A stretch of 41,740 nucleotides of DNA from positions 1 to 41,740 of the forward strand of contig NZ_JANYGQ010000006.1 in the NCBI RefSeq assembly GCF_025359345.1, read 5' to 3'. The notes beneath the pieces were generated by a model. The model had not been told where the DNA came from and searched no databases. It was given only the letters and a program-made list of their open reading frames with translations. The DNA comes from Mucilaginibacter sp. (GTDB lineage: Bacteria; Bacteroidota; Bacteroidia; Sphingobacteriales; Sphingobacteriaceae). Of this stretch, positions 1 to 7,880 are shown piece after piece; position 1 is the first letter of the stretch, and every line of letters begins with the position of its first letter. The translations under genes and the position numbers were made by a program.

Positions 1-327
1 GTTATGCAATATCAGCCTCAGGAATCGCCGATCACTAACACCGCAATTGTTGTTCACCAGAACGTATCGCCAAATGGCGACGGGAACAGTGACGCACTGG
101 TTATTGAAGGTATCGCTGCGCATCCCGATAACAAGATACAGATCATGAACCGAAGCGGAGCTTTGGTATACGAGGCTAAAGGTTATGACAATGCAACAAA
201 ATCGTTTGATGGACACTCCAGCACCAACGGTAAATTACAACAGCCCGGTACTTATTTCTACTCTTTGGAATATAAAGACGGAAATGAAACTAAACACAAA
301 ACCGGCTTTATTGTACTTAAATATTAG
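1..327 (+). CDS. C-terminal end of a T9SS-exported protein (CHU_C / gliding-motility C-terminal domain), 5' truncated
   Basis: The frame is open from base 1, so only the last ~108 residues are present and the start lies outside the window. The segment carries the hallmarks of the type B type IX secretion sorting domain (CHU_C): the NVSPNGDGNSDAL motif near residue 21, then an Ig-like beta domain with NRSGALVYEAKGYDN, FDG and PGTYFYSLEYKDG, ending in a short GFIVLKY tail. In this family the domain directs export through T9SS and attachment or release at the outer membrane. The function of the exported passenger cannot be read here. A terminator follows 27 bp after the stop codon. The domain assignment is safe. 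Confidence 0.9.
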   Translation, partial: VMQYQPQESPITNTAIVVHQNVSPNGDGNSDALVIEGIAAHPDNKIQIMNRSGALVYEAKGYDNATKSFDGHSSTNGKLQQPGTYFYSLEYKDGNETKHKTGFIVLKY

Positions 328-353
328 AGCCTAAAGGTCCTTCAGCATAAACG

Positions 354-385
354 AAAAAGCAAGGGTTGTAGCTCTTGCTTTTTTT
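354..385 (+). terminator. Rho-independent terminator after the T9SS cargo gene
   Basis: A 10-bp stem (354-363 with 374-383, AAAAAGCAAG against CTTGCTTTTT) closes a 10-nt loop and runs into a T tract ending at 385. It sits just after the stop at 327 on the same strand. Confidence 0.85.
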
Positions 386-506
386 GTGTTCTTACCTGTT
401 CTATCGTTGCTCGCTTTAGAAACATTGCCTTGCCAAAACCCACCACAAATTCTTCGTCAAAAACCCAAAAAAATGCCAAAAGAAATTATCTTTATCGCTA
501 AAAATA

Positions 507-2258
507 ATGCGCATCGGGAGAATTATTTTTTTCTGCTTTTTTTTAATGCAGGCATTATATGCTGATGCGCAGGTTTTTGACACCCTAAAAAGTATTCCAA
601 CAAAAAACCGCGCGTCGCAGGCACTTGCAATTTACAAAGCCAACTATCGCCATATTGATTCGGCAATTGCATTTAAAAAGATCGACGAACTCACAAAGAT
701 TGCAGCGGAACTAAACGACAAAGCACTTGCTCTTGCGGTATTTGATTGCAAAGCCGACTATTACTCGGTGAATTATGGCTTTAATCCGCATAGCCTTTAT
801 TATTACCAGAAAGCCATTGATCAGGCAATAGCCGAAAGCCTGACGGTTGAAACCGGCATTTACATATTTAAAAAAGGGCAGTATTACAATACGTTTGAAA
901 TGTATGTACCTGCCTGCCAGCTGTATTTAAAGGCCTATGACATATTTAAAAGCGCCGGCCCCGAAAACATTCCCGGCTACGCTACCAACCTGAATAGAAT
1001 AGCTGATTTCTATTATGCGCTGGGTGATCTTGAGTCCTCGAGGCGCTTTTTACTCGAGGCACTTGGCTCGCCGGACATACAGGCGCGCGATCAAATAAAT
1101 ATGATTAACACCGTAGGCCTGATATACCGCAGCACCGGGAAGTATGATAATGCATTGCATTATTTTAACACGGCGCTGCAGCTTGCCAAAAAAAATAAAG
1201 ATTCGGTATGGGTGGCTATAGCTACCGGCAATATAGGGTCGGTTTATTTTATGCAGAAAAAATATGATATCGCCTTGCCCTATATTAAAACAGATTATGA
1301 GCAATCGGTTAAATTTGGTGAAAAGGGTAATGGTGCGATTGCACTTGTCCGAATTGCGACTATTAATGCCGACCGGAAAGATTATACTATTGCATTAGAG
1401 CAGATTGACACCGCCGAAAAAATATTCAACATCCACCCTAAAAGTACCCTAAAGTATAGGATAGATATGTACGCGTTGAAAGCTGATATTTTTGAAAAAA
1501 TGGACAAGCCTGCCGAAGCTCTCCGCTACCGCAAAATTTATGATGCGGCAAGTGACAGCCTGGCCCGAATAAACGATGTGCTGTCGGTTGAGCGTACAAA
1601 GCTTAAATGGGAAAATGATAAGCAGCAACTTAAGGTACAACAATTAAGCGCCCGTGCGCGAACCGAGCGGATTAAACGCAACGCGCTTGCAGGGGTATTA
1701 TTTTTGCTGATAGTTATTTCTTTTTTAATTTATAATCGCCAAAAACTCGTCATCAGACGGGATAAAGCTGTGCTTGAAAAACAGGAAGTAGCCCTGCAGC
1801 TGGAAACCTCGCGCGCCGATGCGGAACGCAACAATGCAAAACTGGCCCTTATAGATTTTACCGACCAATTGCGCGTTAAAAACGACATCATTGAAAATTT
1901 TAAGGCTGAGCTGGATATGATGCAACGGCAAACCGACCCTTTGTACATGTACCGGGCAAACCAGCTAGCCGATATGATGAATGCCCACATCATGACTGAT
2001 AAATCGTGGCACGAGTTTAAAACTTTGTTCGAAAAAGTACACCCCAGTTTTTTCAAAATCTTAACCGTCCGTTTTCCCGACCTTACGGAAACCGATATGC
2101 GCTTGCTCTCATTGGTAAAACTAAAGCTTAACAATCGCGAAATGGCGGGCATGTTGGGCATTACCATTGAAGGGGTGAAAAAATCAAAACAGCGCCTGAG
2201 AAAAAAAATAGGCTTATCAGAAGAAGGTAGCCTGGAAACGCTTATGGCAGAGATATAA
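507..2258 (+). CDS. TPR sensor-regulator with one membrane helix, coiled coil and LuxR-like HTH
   Basis: 583 aa. Residues 1-22 form a signal peptide ending ALYADAQ. Residues ~35-350 consist of TPR-like helix pairs (for example GKYDNALHYFNTALQLAKK and KKYDIALPYIKTDYEQS). A single membrane helix lies at ~392-411, followed by a coiled coil at ~415-480. The C-terminal ~520-575 is a helix-turn-helix with LTETDMRLLSLVKLKLNNRE and IEGVKKSKQRLRKKIGL, which resembles the GerE/LuxR fold. This layout is common in Bacteroidota: periplasmic TPRs are thought to sense a partner while the cytoplasmic HTH binds DNA. The start at 507 fits the signal peptide; no Shine-Dalgarno is visible. The regulated genes are unknown. 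An apparent 245-aa frame on the opposite strand is a shadow. Confidence 0.88.
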   Translation: MRIGRIIFFCFFLMQALYADAQVFDTLKSIPTKNRASQALAIYKANYRHIDSAIAFKKIDELTKIAAELNDKALALAVFDCKADYYSVNYGFNPHSLYYYQKAIDQAIAESLTVETGIYIFKKGQYYNTFEMYVPACQLYLKAYDIFKSAGPENIPGYATNLNRIADFYYALGDLESSRRFLLEALGSPDIQARDQINMINTVGLIYRSTGKYDNALHYFNTALQLAKKNKDSVWVAIATGNIGSVYFMQKKYDIALPYIKTDYEQSVKFGEKGNGAIALVRIATINADRKDYTIALEQIDTAEKIFNIHPKSTLKYRIDMYALKADIFEKMDKPAEALRYRKIYDAASDSLARINDVLSVERTKLKWENDKQQLKVQQLSARARTERIKRNALAGVLFLLIVISFLIYNRQKLVIRRDKAVLEKQEVALQLETSRADAERNNAKLALIDFTDQLRVKNDIIENFKAELDMMQRQTDPLYMYRANQLADMMNAHIMTDKSWHEFKTLFEKVHPSFFKILTVRFPDLTETDMRLLSLVKLKLNNREMAGMLGITIEGVKKSKQRLRKKIGLSEEGSLETLMAEI

Positions 2259-2432
2259 AAATGCGGTTGCTTTAATACCGGCCTGAACGCCATTTGTATT
2301 TCGTGCCTTCCCCAGCCTTTAATCTCCCTCTCATTTAATACTGAAATTTGTCCACCCAATTGTCCACCCCTTCGGCATCGAAAAAATTGCGGTAACATTT
2401 TATTTTCGTTAATCCAAATTAAACCTTTGATA

Positions 2433-2663
2433 ATGAAACCCGTACGTGGGCCGGCTTTTAAACTCATACTTGCAGTGCTGCTATTGGCCGCGTTGATTAT
2501 TTGTGTGATTATTTATTATAACCGGCGCATCGCAATGATAGAGCATAAGCTAAAGCAAACGTCAGTGTTGATAGACCGCTACAATTTAAAAGGCGATAGC
2601 CTCATTATGACCCATACGGCCGGTACTAACACCTACAGGCACAAATTGAAAAAGGTAAATTGA
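2433..2663 (+). CDS. Small single-pass membrane protein, unknown function
   Basis: 76 aa when started at the ATG at 2433; an upstream TTG at 2427 is in frame but less likely. Residues ~9-29 are a membrane helix (LILAVLLLAALIICVIIYYN), followed by a basic, probably cytoplasmic or periplasmic tail with a short helical stretch. I do not recognise the family. The ATG lies 3 nt after AACCTTTG (2422-2429), one mismatch from the Bacteroidota -7 box, so the transcript may have almost no leader. It stands between the TPR regulator and a convergent Tat-exported protein. The gene is likely real because the helix is clean and the region has no competing frame. Confidence 0.6.
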   Translation: MKPVRGPAFKLILAVLLLAALIICVIIYYNRRIAMIEHKLKQTSVLIDRYNLKGDSLIMTHTAGTNTYRHKLKKVN

Positions 2664-2762
2664 CATTGGGTTGGCAGGCGCGGTGCGTAATGTAACGGCG
2701 TTAATATCGCCCGTAGATTTAACTCACCTGACTATCGCATCGCCCGGTCACCCTCTATTTTA

Positions 2763-2812
2763 CAAACAAAAAGGGAAAGAAAAGCAAATTTTTCTTCCCC
2801 TTTTTGTTTTTC
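2763..2812. terminator. Bidirectional terminator between convergent genes
   Basis: A-rich left arm (2764-2783) and T-rich right arm (2789-2810) pair through CAAAAAGGG and CCCTTTTTG plus flanking A/T tracts. It lies between the + strand small membrane protein and the - strand gene ending at 2821, so it can serve both. Confidence 0.8.
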
Positions 2813-2820
2813 AGCAAGTA

Positions 2821-3528
2821 CTATCCTACAAAACAGTAGCTGCACTTATGCTCCTGCGCACGGCCAACGGCCCACACACCTGATGGGGCCACCATTACAC
2901 CGGGCAGCAAAGCCTTTAGCCATTCGCTTTTTACTTCGGCAGGGTCGAGGTTCACTTTTTGGGCCATTACCGCGGTCATTACGGTTACGGCAACATCGCA
3001 CACACAAAACATTACGCCATCGGCCTGTAACTGGTTTATGCCGATCTCAACTTCGCCAATACCTGGTATTTTAAAGTCGCCTTTGGCGGGCTGCCAGTAG
3101 GGGTTGCGCTGGGCGATAGCGTTGGTGGTGGGGTCGTCTATTTTAAAAGCGGTACCCAGGTTATATTTTTTCCAAATGCTGCTGTCAAAAGCAAACGGGA
3201 TGGCGTTATGCCGTAATACCACTACAACACCACAGTCAGACGCGGGCGTACCAGTTTTTGAATTGGTTATCAAAAATACGCGCGGCCAGGCAAAGGGCAT
3301 CATGCCTTCGGGGTGTGTAGCATCATAAACAATACGGTGCGAGCCTTTTAAGTTGCTAAACCATTCGTCGGGGGTGAGATCGCCGGTAATTTTTTTAGCA
3401 GGTGGTGCGGGTGTTTCGGCATTTAAGCCAAGTGGTAGTACCGACGCCATGCCCAACGCAGCTGCGCCGGCGGCGAGTGTGCCGATGAAACCACGGCGGG
3501 GCGTAAGGTGTTTGTTGTTGCTTTCCAT
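2821..3528 (-). CDS. Tat-exported protein resembling the DsrE/F-like superfamily
   Basis: 235 aa. The N-terminus has a twin-arginine signal (TPRRGFIG at residues 9-16, then an Ala-rich hydrophobic stretch and a cleavage site near LNAETPA). The mature part has a hydrophobic-strand pattern (PRVFLITNSK, DCGVVVVLRHNAIPFAF, GVMFCVCDVAVTVM) and ends LLPGVMVAPSGVWAVGRAQE followed by KCSYCFVG. That C-terminal pattern resembles DsrE-like proteins of Bacteroidota. Cysteines occur as CVC and as a terminal CSYC, which may be redox active after folded export. The specific role is unknown. It is monocistronic and converges on the terminator at 2763-2812. A near-match -7 box (TAACTTTA) lies upstream on the minus strand. 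Confidence 0.8.
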   Translation of the reverse strand: MESNNKHLTPRRGFIGTLAAGAAALGMASVLPLGLNAETPAPPAKKITGDLTPDEWFSNLKGSHRIVYDATHPEGMMPFAWPRVFLITNSKTGTPASDCGVVVVLRHNAIPFAFDSSIWKKYNLGTAFKIDDPTTNAIAQRNPYWQPAKGDFKIPGIGEVEIGINQLQADGVMFCVCDVAVTVMTAVMAQKVNLDPAEVKSEWLKALLPGVMVAPSGVWAVGRAQEHKCSYCFVG

Positions 3529-3779
3529 TTTTGTGAGGTTTTTAGATAAATGATTGGTTACGTTAAAGTTATTTGATTATGATGGGATTTGCAACAGCGC
3601 AGGCGGCGGTGCCCTGGTATTATTGAAGATGCCCGGTCGCTTCAAAATGGACACACCCTTGCAGGGGTAATGCTTTTGTTACAATAATACTGTCGACATA
3701 AGGCAACCAGCACTCCTTATACACCGTCATACTTGTGAATTTGAACACAAAATTTTATAAAAGAAGATATAACAACACA

Positions 3780-4802
3780 ATGACAACAAAATTATTTGTA
3801 AAAAAACTGGCTATCTGCTTGTTTACAATTTGCGCCCTTTATGGATTATCCTCATGCCATAAAAAATATGACAACCCGGCGCCGAAATCCACACCACCGG
3901 TTGCCACAGCCAAATGGACAAAACTCAATGCACCAAACAAAGGCATAAATGTGCTCGAACTGGTAAATAACACCATTTACGCCGGCATCGGCAATAATTT
4001 GTACATAAGTAACGATGAGGGCGCTACCTGGACATCTTCCGAAATAGGAAAACCCGGCCTGGCTGATGTTACCGCTATTAAAGTGTTCAACAACATTGTT
4101 TATGCAGGCACCAACGCCTCTGGTGTGTTTAGCAGCAGCGATGGGGGAAAGACCTGGACAAACAATGGCCCATTCTTTAATACCGGTGTTACTTCGTTTG
4201 CCGAACGCAACAATAATTTGTATGCAGCTACCGATGGCGATGGCGTAATGATTTTAAACCAGGCCTCTGCCAAGTGGGAACCATTCAATAATAATCTTCC
4301 GCAGATAATTACATCGTACACTGTTTTTAAAATAGTAAATACCAATAATACCCTGGTGGCAGCCGCCGGCGTTAACAGTACTTTTTATCACTACGATTTT
4401 ACCAACAACCAATGGGTTGAATCGGCGCTGCCGAAATTGGGAAGCTACCTTGTTGACGCGATATACGACAACGGCGCCATTATCGGGATCGGCACTGAAC
4501 GCAAGATAATCCGCAGCGTGAATAATGGAATCGACTGGACGTACGATACAAAGGATCTACAGGAAACGTTACCCGGTGCATTAAATAACGAAAAAATATA
4601 CGCCGGGTCGCTAAAATATTATGTATTGATAAATACCATACAAGGTGGCTGGGTTCAGCAAAGAGATAAAACTGCCGCGGTGGGTTCGTCGTGGGCAAAT
4701 GGGCAGGAGCTATTGTCAAAAATCCAGCTGCATGGAATAGTTGAGCTTGACAATAAACTCTTTTTAGCGACGGATAGCGGGCTTTATGTAAAGAAATTGT
4801 AG
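3780..4802 (+). CDS. Lipoprotein with BNR/Ycf48-like beta-propeller repeats
   Basis: 340 aa from the ATG at 3780. A GTG 45 nt upstream is in frame, but the later start places the signal peptide correctly: hydrophobic core and lipobox GLSSC with Cys26. The mature protein contains repeated blades with the Asp-box pattern: YISNDEGATWTSS, FSSSDGGKTWTNN and RSVNNGIDWTYD, interspersed with NNxxYAG/LYAAT turns. Such propellers are found in sialidase-like and Ycf48-like scaffolds. No catalytic residues can be assigned, so a surface-exposed binding role is more likely than an enzyme. It is a single gene, followed by a repeat element. Confidence 0.8.
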   Translation: MTTKLFVKKLAICLFTICALYGLSSCHKKYDNPAPKSTPPVATAKWTKLNAPNKGINVLELVNNTIYAGIGNNLYISNDEGATWTSSEIGKPGLADVTAIKVFNNIVYAGTNASGVFSSSDGGKTWTNNGPFFNTGVTSFAERNNNLYAATDGDGVMILNQASAKWEPFNNNLPQIITSYTVFKIVNTNNTLVAAAGVNSTFYHYDFTNNQWVESALPKLGSYLVDAIYDNGAIIGIGTERKIIRSVNNGIDWTYDTKDLQETLPGALNNEKIYAGSLKYYVLINTIQGGWVQQRDKTAAVGSSWANGQELLSKIQLHGIVELDNKLFLATDSGLYVKKL

Positions 4803-4825
4803 TGGGTATTCTGCAATTTTAGTAC

Positions 4826-4985
4826 AGGCCTGCGACCTGCGCTGGTGAATTGCGCCCCGTTGGGGCTTCGGAACTATTCTTCAATTCTAAATGACGTATT
4901 TTACCAAAGAAATCCAAATCTAGCTAACCAAGACAAAACACCCAGCCCCAAAGGGGCGGCGCCCGTCAGCGCAGGTCGCAGGCCT
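4826..4985. repeat. Inverted-repeat element, 19-bp perfect ends, internal hairpins
   Basis: The arms 4826-4844 and 4967-4985 are perfect reverse complements (AGGCCTGCGACCTGCGCTG). Inside are two further hairpins, 4854-4866 (GCCCC/GGGGC) and 4945-4957 (GCCCC/GGGGC). The ~160-bp unit is GC-rich and lies between two genes. It looks like a REP- or MITE-like mobile repeat without its own gene; no target-site duplication is obvious. Confidence 0.7.
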
Positions 4986-5041
4986 GCGCTAAACGCGAAC
5001 GCCCTGACGCACAATTTACCCCACACAAATACATTTTTTCA

Positions 5042-5049
5042 TTAATTTG
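5042..5049 (+). promoter_or_regulatory. Probable -7 box (TTAATTTG) right before the glycosylase ATG
   Basis: TTAATTTG matches the Bacteroidota -7 consensus TAnnTTTG with one mismatch and lies 5 nt before the ATG at 5055. Transcription would start at or next to the start codon. No clear -33 element is seen. Confidence 0.45.
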
Positions 5050-5054
5050 CCGCC

Positions 5055-6248
5055 ATGGAACCACTGTTGCTTTCACGGCTGCAAGCGCGTAAAATCATTC
5101 TCCATGCGGCTGGACTGGCCCGGCATGCCCAGTTCGGTACCGGCCCCGAAGCGGTTTACCGGCTGATAGATCACCTGGGTTTTGTACAGCTTGATACCAA
5201 CTTTGTTGTGGAGCGGGCCCATCACCACGTGATGGCTGCCCGCGTGCCCGACTATGAGCCCCAATGGCTGGCCGACCTGGTTGAGGACGGCCTGATCTTC
5301 GAGTATTATACCTCCGATGCAGGCTACCTCCCCATGCACGATTTCCGCTTTTCGCTGCCCGTAAAGGAAGCTTTTGCGGTGAACAGGGGCACCCCCGCTC
5401 CTGCCGAAACCCGGCTGATGAAACAAGTATTGGACCGCGTGGAACGCGAAGGCCCGCTGATGGTAGGCGACTTCGAAAACGACCGCATAGAAGCCAGCGC
5501 CGGCTGGTGGGACTGGCGCCCCGCCAAAGTAGCCCTGGAACGCCTGTATTACGACGGTAAACTGATGATAACCCGCACCAAAGGTTTCCAGAAAATATAC
5601 GACCTGCCTTTGAACCTTGTTCCGAATGAAACGGACTTGACAGTTCCAACGCCCGAAGAATACGCGCGCTTCGTGATCCGGCGTACGCTGGGGGCCCTGG
5701 GGATTGCCTATTCCAAAGAAATGGCCTGGCGTGCACGGTACGTAAAGGGCAACCTGGTAAAAAAGGAACTGGAGAAAATGGCCGCCACAGGCGAAGTGCT
5801 GACAGTGGCGGTTGAAGGACTGAAAAGCGCCCCGCTTTATATGCTGCCCAACCAGCAAACCGATATTGAATTGACGGGCGATGCGTTTATCCTTTCTCCG
5901 TTTGATATCCTGAATGTTTTCAGGCACCGGTTACGCGACTTTTTTGATTTTGATTACCAAATTGAATGTTTTGTGCCTGCCCCCAAGCGTAAATATGGTT
6001 ATTTCTCGCTGCCCATATTGGTGGGCGATACCTTTGTGGCCCGCATGGATGCCAAAGCCGACAGGAAACAAAAGCTGCTCATCGTGCATAACCTGCATTT
6101 TGAGGCGGTGGAACTGAGTGCGGCGATGATCGGGAAAATTGTGGAGGCGCTAAAGGCCTTTGTAAAGTTTAACGGCTGCAGGGATGTAGTGTTTAGTAAG
6201 TGTAATGAGGAGGGGTATTTGGTTTTGATCAGGGAGGGATTGAGGTAA
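5055..6248 (+). CDS. Winged-helix DNA glycosylase of the YcaQ/AlkX (HTH_42) family
   Basis: 397 aa, the usual length of the HTH_42 (DUF1006) family. Three tandem winged-helix modules are expected. The start contains the GFVQLDTN motif with Q45-L46-D47, matching the QxD catalytic motif reported for the E. coli YcaQ branch, which unhooks interstrand crosslinks; the AlkZ branch has QxQ. Other family features seen are RAHHHVMAARVPDY, FEYYTSDAGYLPM and, near the C-terminus, LSPFDILNVFRHRLRDFFDFDY. Predicted role: cytoplasmic base-excision removal of bulky or crosslinked adducts. The gene is GC-richer than its neighbours, which also produces a 284-aa shadow frame on the other strand. Monocistronic. 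Confidence 0.9.
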   Translation: MEPLLLSRLQARKIILHAAGLARHAQFGTGPEAVYRLIDHLGFVQLDTNFVVERAHHHVMAARVPDYEPQWLADLVEDGLIFEYYTSDAGYLPMHDFRFSLPVKEAFAVNRGTPAPAETRLMKQVLDRVEREGPLMVGDFENDRIEASAGWWDWRPAKVALERLYYDGKLMITRTKGFQKIYDLPLNLVPNETDLTVPTPEEYARFVIRRTLGALGIAYSKEMAWRARYVKGNLVKKELEKMAATGEVLTVAVEGLKSAPLYMLPNQQTDIELTGDAFILSPFDILNVFRHRLRDFFDFDYQIECFVPAPKRKYGYFSLPILVGDTFVARMDAKADRKQKLLIVHNLHFEAVELSAAMIGKIVEALKAFVKFNGCRDVVFSKCNEEGYLVLIREGLR

Positions 6249-6387
6249 CAAGCTTATCTAAACGCCTATCGCGGTTCGTGGGCAGCAGTATATCCAAAAA
6301 AAATGCTAAAAATAGATCTTTAGTGACGACGATCATTTTTAATTAATTGATACTGAGGTAGCTTTATAATCCTTAAAGTAAATCGGT

Positions 6388-6585
6388 ATGTCGGACTATG
6401 AATTTGCTGTAAAATATCTTAAAGCGATCGAAAAGAAATACAACGACTACTTTGAGCGGTCGAAAATTTCTATTGTGGATTGTGTAATTATTGCAGGCAA
6501 AAACATCGTTTCTGTCCATGTAGTAAAACCAAACCTGCCATTTGATATCAGGCACGACATCGAAATGATGTTTTGGGCTGATTGA
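6388..6585 (+). CDS. Small hypothetical protein, 65 aa
   Basis: 65 aa, rich in charged residues, predicted mixed alpha/beta (a helix at residues 1-25, then strands around ISIVDCVIIAG and IVSVHVVKP). No signal peptide or membrane helix. I do not recognise it. Codon choice and the ATG start are plausible, and 60-aa frames on the opposite strand look like shadows. It stands alone between the glycosylase and a lipoprotein. Confidence 0.5.
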   Translation: MSDYEFAVKYLKAIEKKYNDYFERSKISIVDCVIIAGKNIVSVHVVKPNLPFDIRHDIEMMFWAD

Positions 6586-6825
6586 TTTGATTGTAACACT
6601 GTTTTACGATTTTGCTTCCAGGTTTCCACCATCGGGTATTCAATAACTCCACCTATATTTTTGATATAACCTTTTGATTTTCAATAAATATCCATAGCTT
6701 AAAACATTGTTTATAAATGGACCGGAAAGCATTTTTTAAAGCGCTTTATCGGCAATAATTCTGTCAGCACGGTTTTAAAATCGAAATATTAAGTCGAATC
6801 GTTAACAATCACAATTATAAAAACA

Positions 6826-7299
6826 ATGAAAACAAACTCAAAACTTAACCTGGTTGCTTTGGCGCTGGTAGCCATTATTGCAGTCGCCTGCAAGGGAAAA
6901 TCAAGTTCATCAACTTCAAACTCAACGGTTGCCGAATCCCCAAAAGGTAATTCGGTGATGGACTCACTAAGTATCACCGATCCTGACGCGAAAAAAGTAT
7001 GCGCCTTGTACGATGATGCAATAACGGATTACATGAAGGAATTTAAAGGTTCATTGACCGATACCACAAAAGAAGCTGTGGCAAGAAGGGAAGCGCTGGA
7101 CAAAAAATGGCGGGACAAAGAAAAAGAAATACAGCCCCAGTTAGAAGCTTTACGCAAAAAAATGATGGTGAGCCCCACCGAAACAGCAAAGTTCGCACAG
7201 TTTTCGGCTTATGAGTCGCGCCGTTTGATGAGCGTAGTCGCCGAATACCAAAAATTGATGATGAAAAATATGCAGCAGGCTGTTCCACCAACTAAATAG
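6826..7299 (+). CDS. Small lipoprotein with helical C-terminal half, unknown function
   Basis: 157 aa. An SPII signal ends in IAVAC with Cys22 as the lipidated residue, followed by a Ser/Lys linker (KGKSSSSTSNST). Residues ~55-157 are strongly helical and charged (LYDDAITDYMKEFKGS, EALDKKWRDKEKEIQP, QFSAYESRRLMSVVAEY), suggesting an antiparallel coiled coil. It is probably anchored in the outer or inner membrane facing the periplasm. The family is not recognised. A hairpin without a T run (7320-7345) follows the stop. Confidence 0.75.
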   Translation: MKTNSKLNLVALALVAIIAVACKGKSSSSTSNSTVAESPKGNSVMDSLSITDPDAKKVCALYDDAITDYMKEFKGSLTDTTKEAVARREALDKKWRDKEKEIQPQLEALRKKMMVSPTETAKFAQFSAYESRRLMSVVAEYQKLMMKNMQQAVPPTK

Positions 7300-7880
7300 C
7301 CGCGAACTATTCCGTCTTCGCAGGGTCTGTCACAGACGACCCTGCGGTGGATGGATCTTATACTGTACAGTAAGCCCCCAGACTTGGTTCACCGGACTGG
7401 TTTTCGGCTCCCACAAAAGTAACGCAAGGGCATCAAAGGGCTCAACTTACACGCAGGCCAGACGTTCCATTTTCCCACGCGGAACACCCCGAACGCTGTG
7501 GAACATACTGATTATCAAACACTTCAGTTTTTAGTTAAAATTAACACATTGATTATCAAACAATTAAATAATTTTCGGGAAATTCCTTCCACACTAATCA
7601 AGCGTTCCGCCGTTGTTGGTGTTGTCACCATAGGTGTTCGGAAGATTTTTTTGTCATTCTGAACGCAGTGAAGAATCTTCTACGCGCGACATTAACGCGG
7701 GACAAGTATAGCGGAGACCTATCAATTGTATAAGATTCTTCACTGCGTTCAGAATGACAAAGGGGCTTTTTTAATCTTCCCAACACCTATGGTCACAAGA
7801 CCAACCATGGCATCAAAAAGTGCTTACGGGATCGGCACTCTCCTGCGCGTCTTTGCGAGGAATAGCCTGTCCAGACCTAT
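7300..7880. other. Intergenic region of 581 bp without a gene
   Basis: A GC-rich hairpin at 7320-7345 (GCAGGGTC and GACCCTGC arms with a bulge) follows the lipoprotein gene. From 7380 to 7600 I see no coding frame with convincing codon use. The large nested inverted repeat at 7627-7793 occupies the rest. A 93-aa + strand frame at 7726-8007 runs through the repeat and into the antisense of the next gene and is not credible. Confidence 0.7.
7627..7793. repeat. Nested 167-bp inverted repeat (MITE-like)
   Basis: Inner arms 7652-7679 and 7732-7759 are perfect 28-bp reverse complements (containing CATTCTGAACGCAGTGAAG). Outer arms 7627-7647 and 7773-7793 pair at 20 of 21 positions (containing ACCATAGGTGTT). 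The unpaired centre is about 52 bp and the two arm pairs are separated by short A/T-rich spacers. Similar arm sequences are familiar from intergenic DNA of Bacteroidota. The transcript would form a very stable stem. It marks the edge of the accessory islet. Confidence 0.8.

Noticed and set aside
1730..2467. 245-aa frame on the minus strand opposite the TPR regulator
   Set aside because: It lies inside a well supported gene on the other strand and its residues show no domain; it is a shadow.
2671..2883. 70-aa + strand frame after the small membrane protein
   Set aside because: Runs through the bidirectional terminator and into the antisense of the Tat protein gene.
4845..5045. 66-aa frame in the inverted-repeat element
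   Set aside because: The frame is formed by repeat sequence and hairpins.
5073..5927. 284-aa minus-strand frame opposite the YcaQ-type gene
   Set aside because: Caused by GC-rich third positions in the real gene; no recognisable domain.
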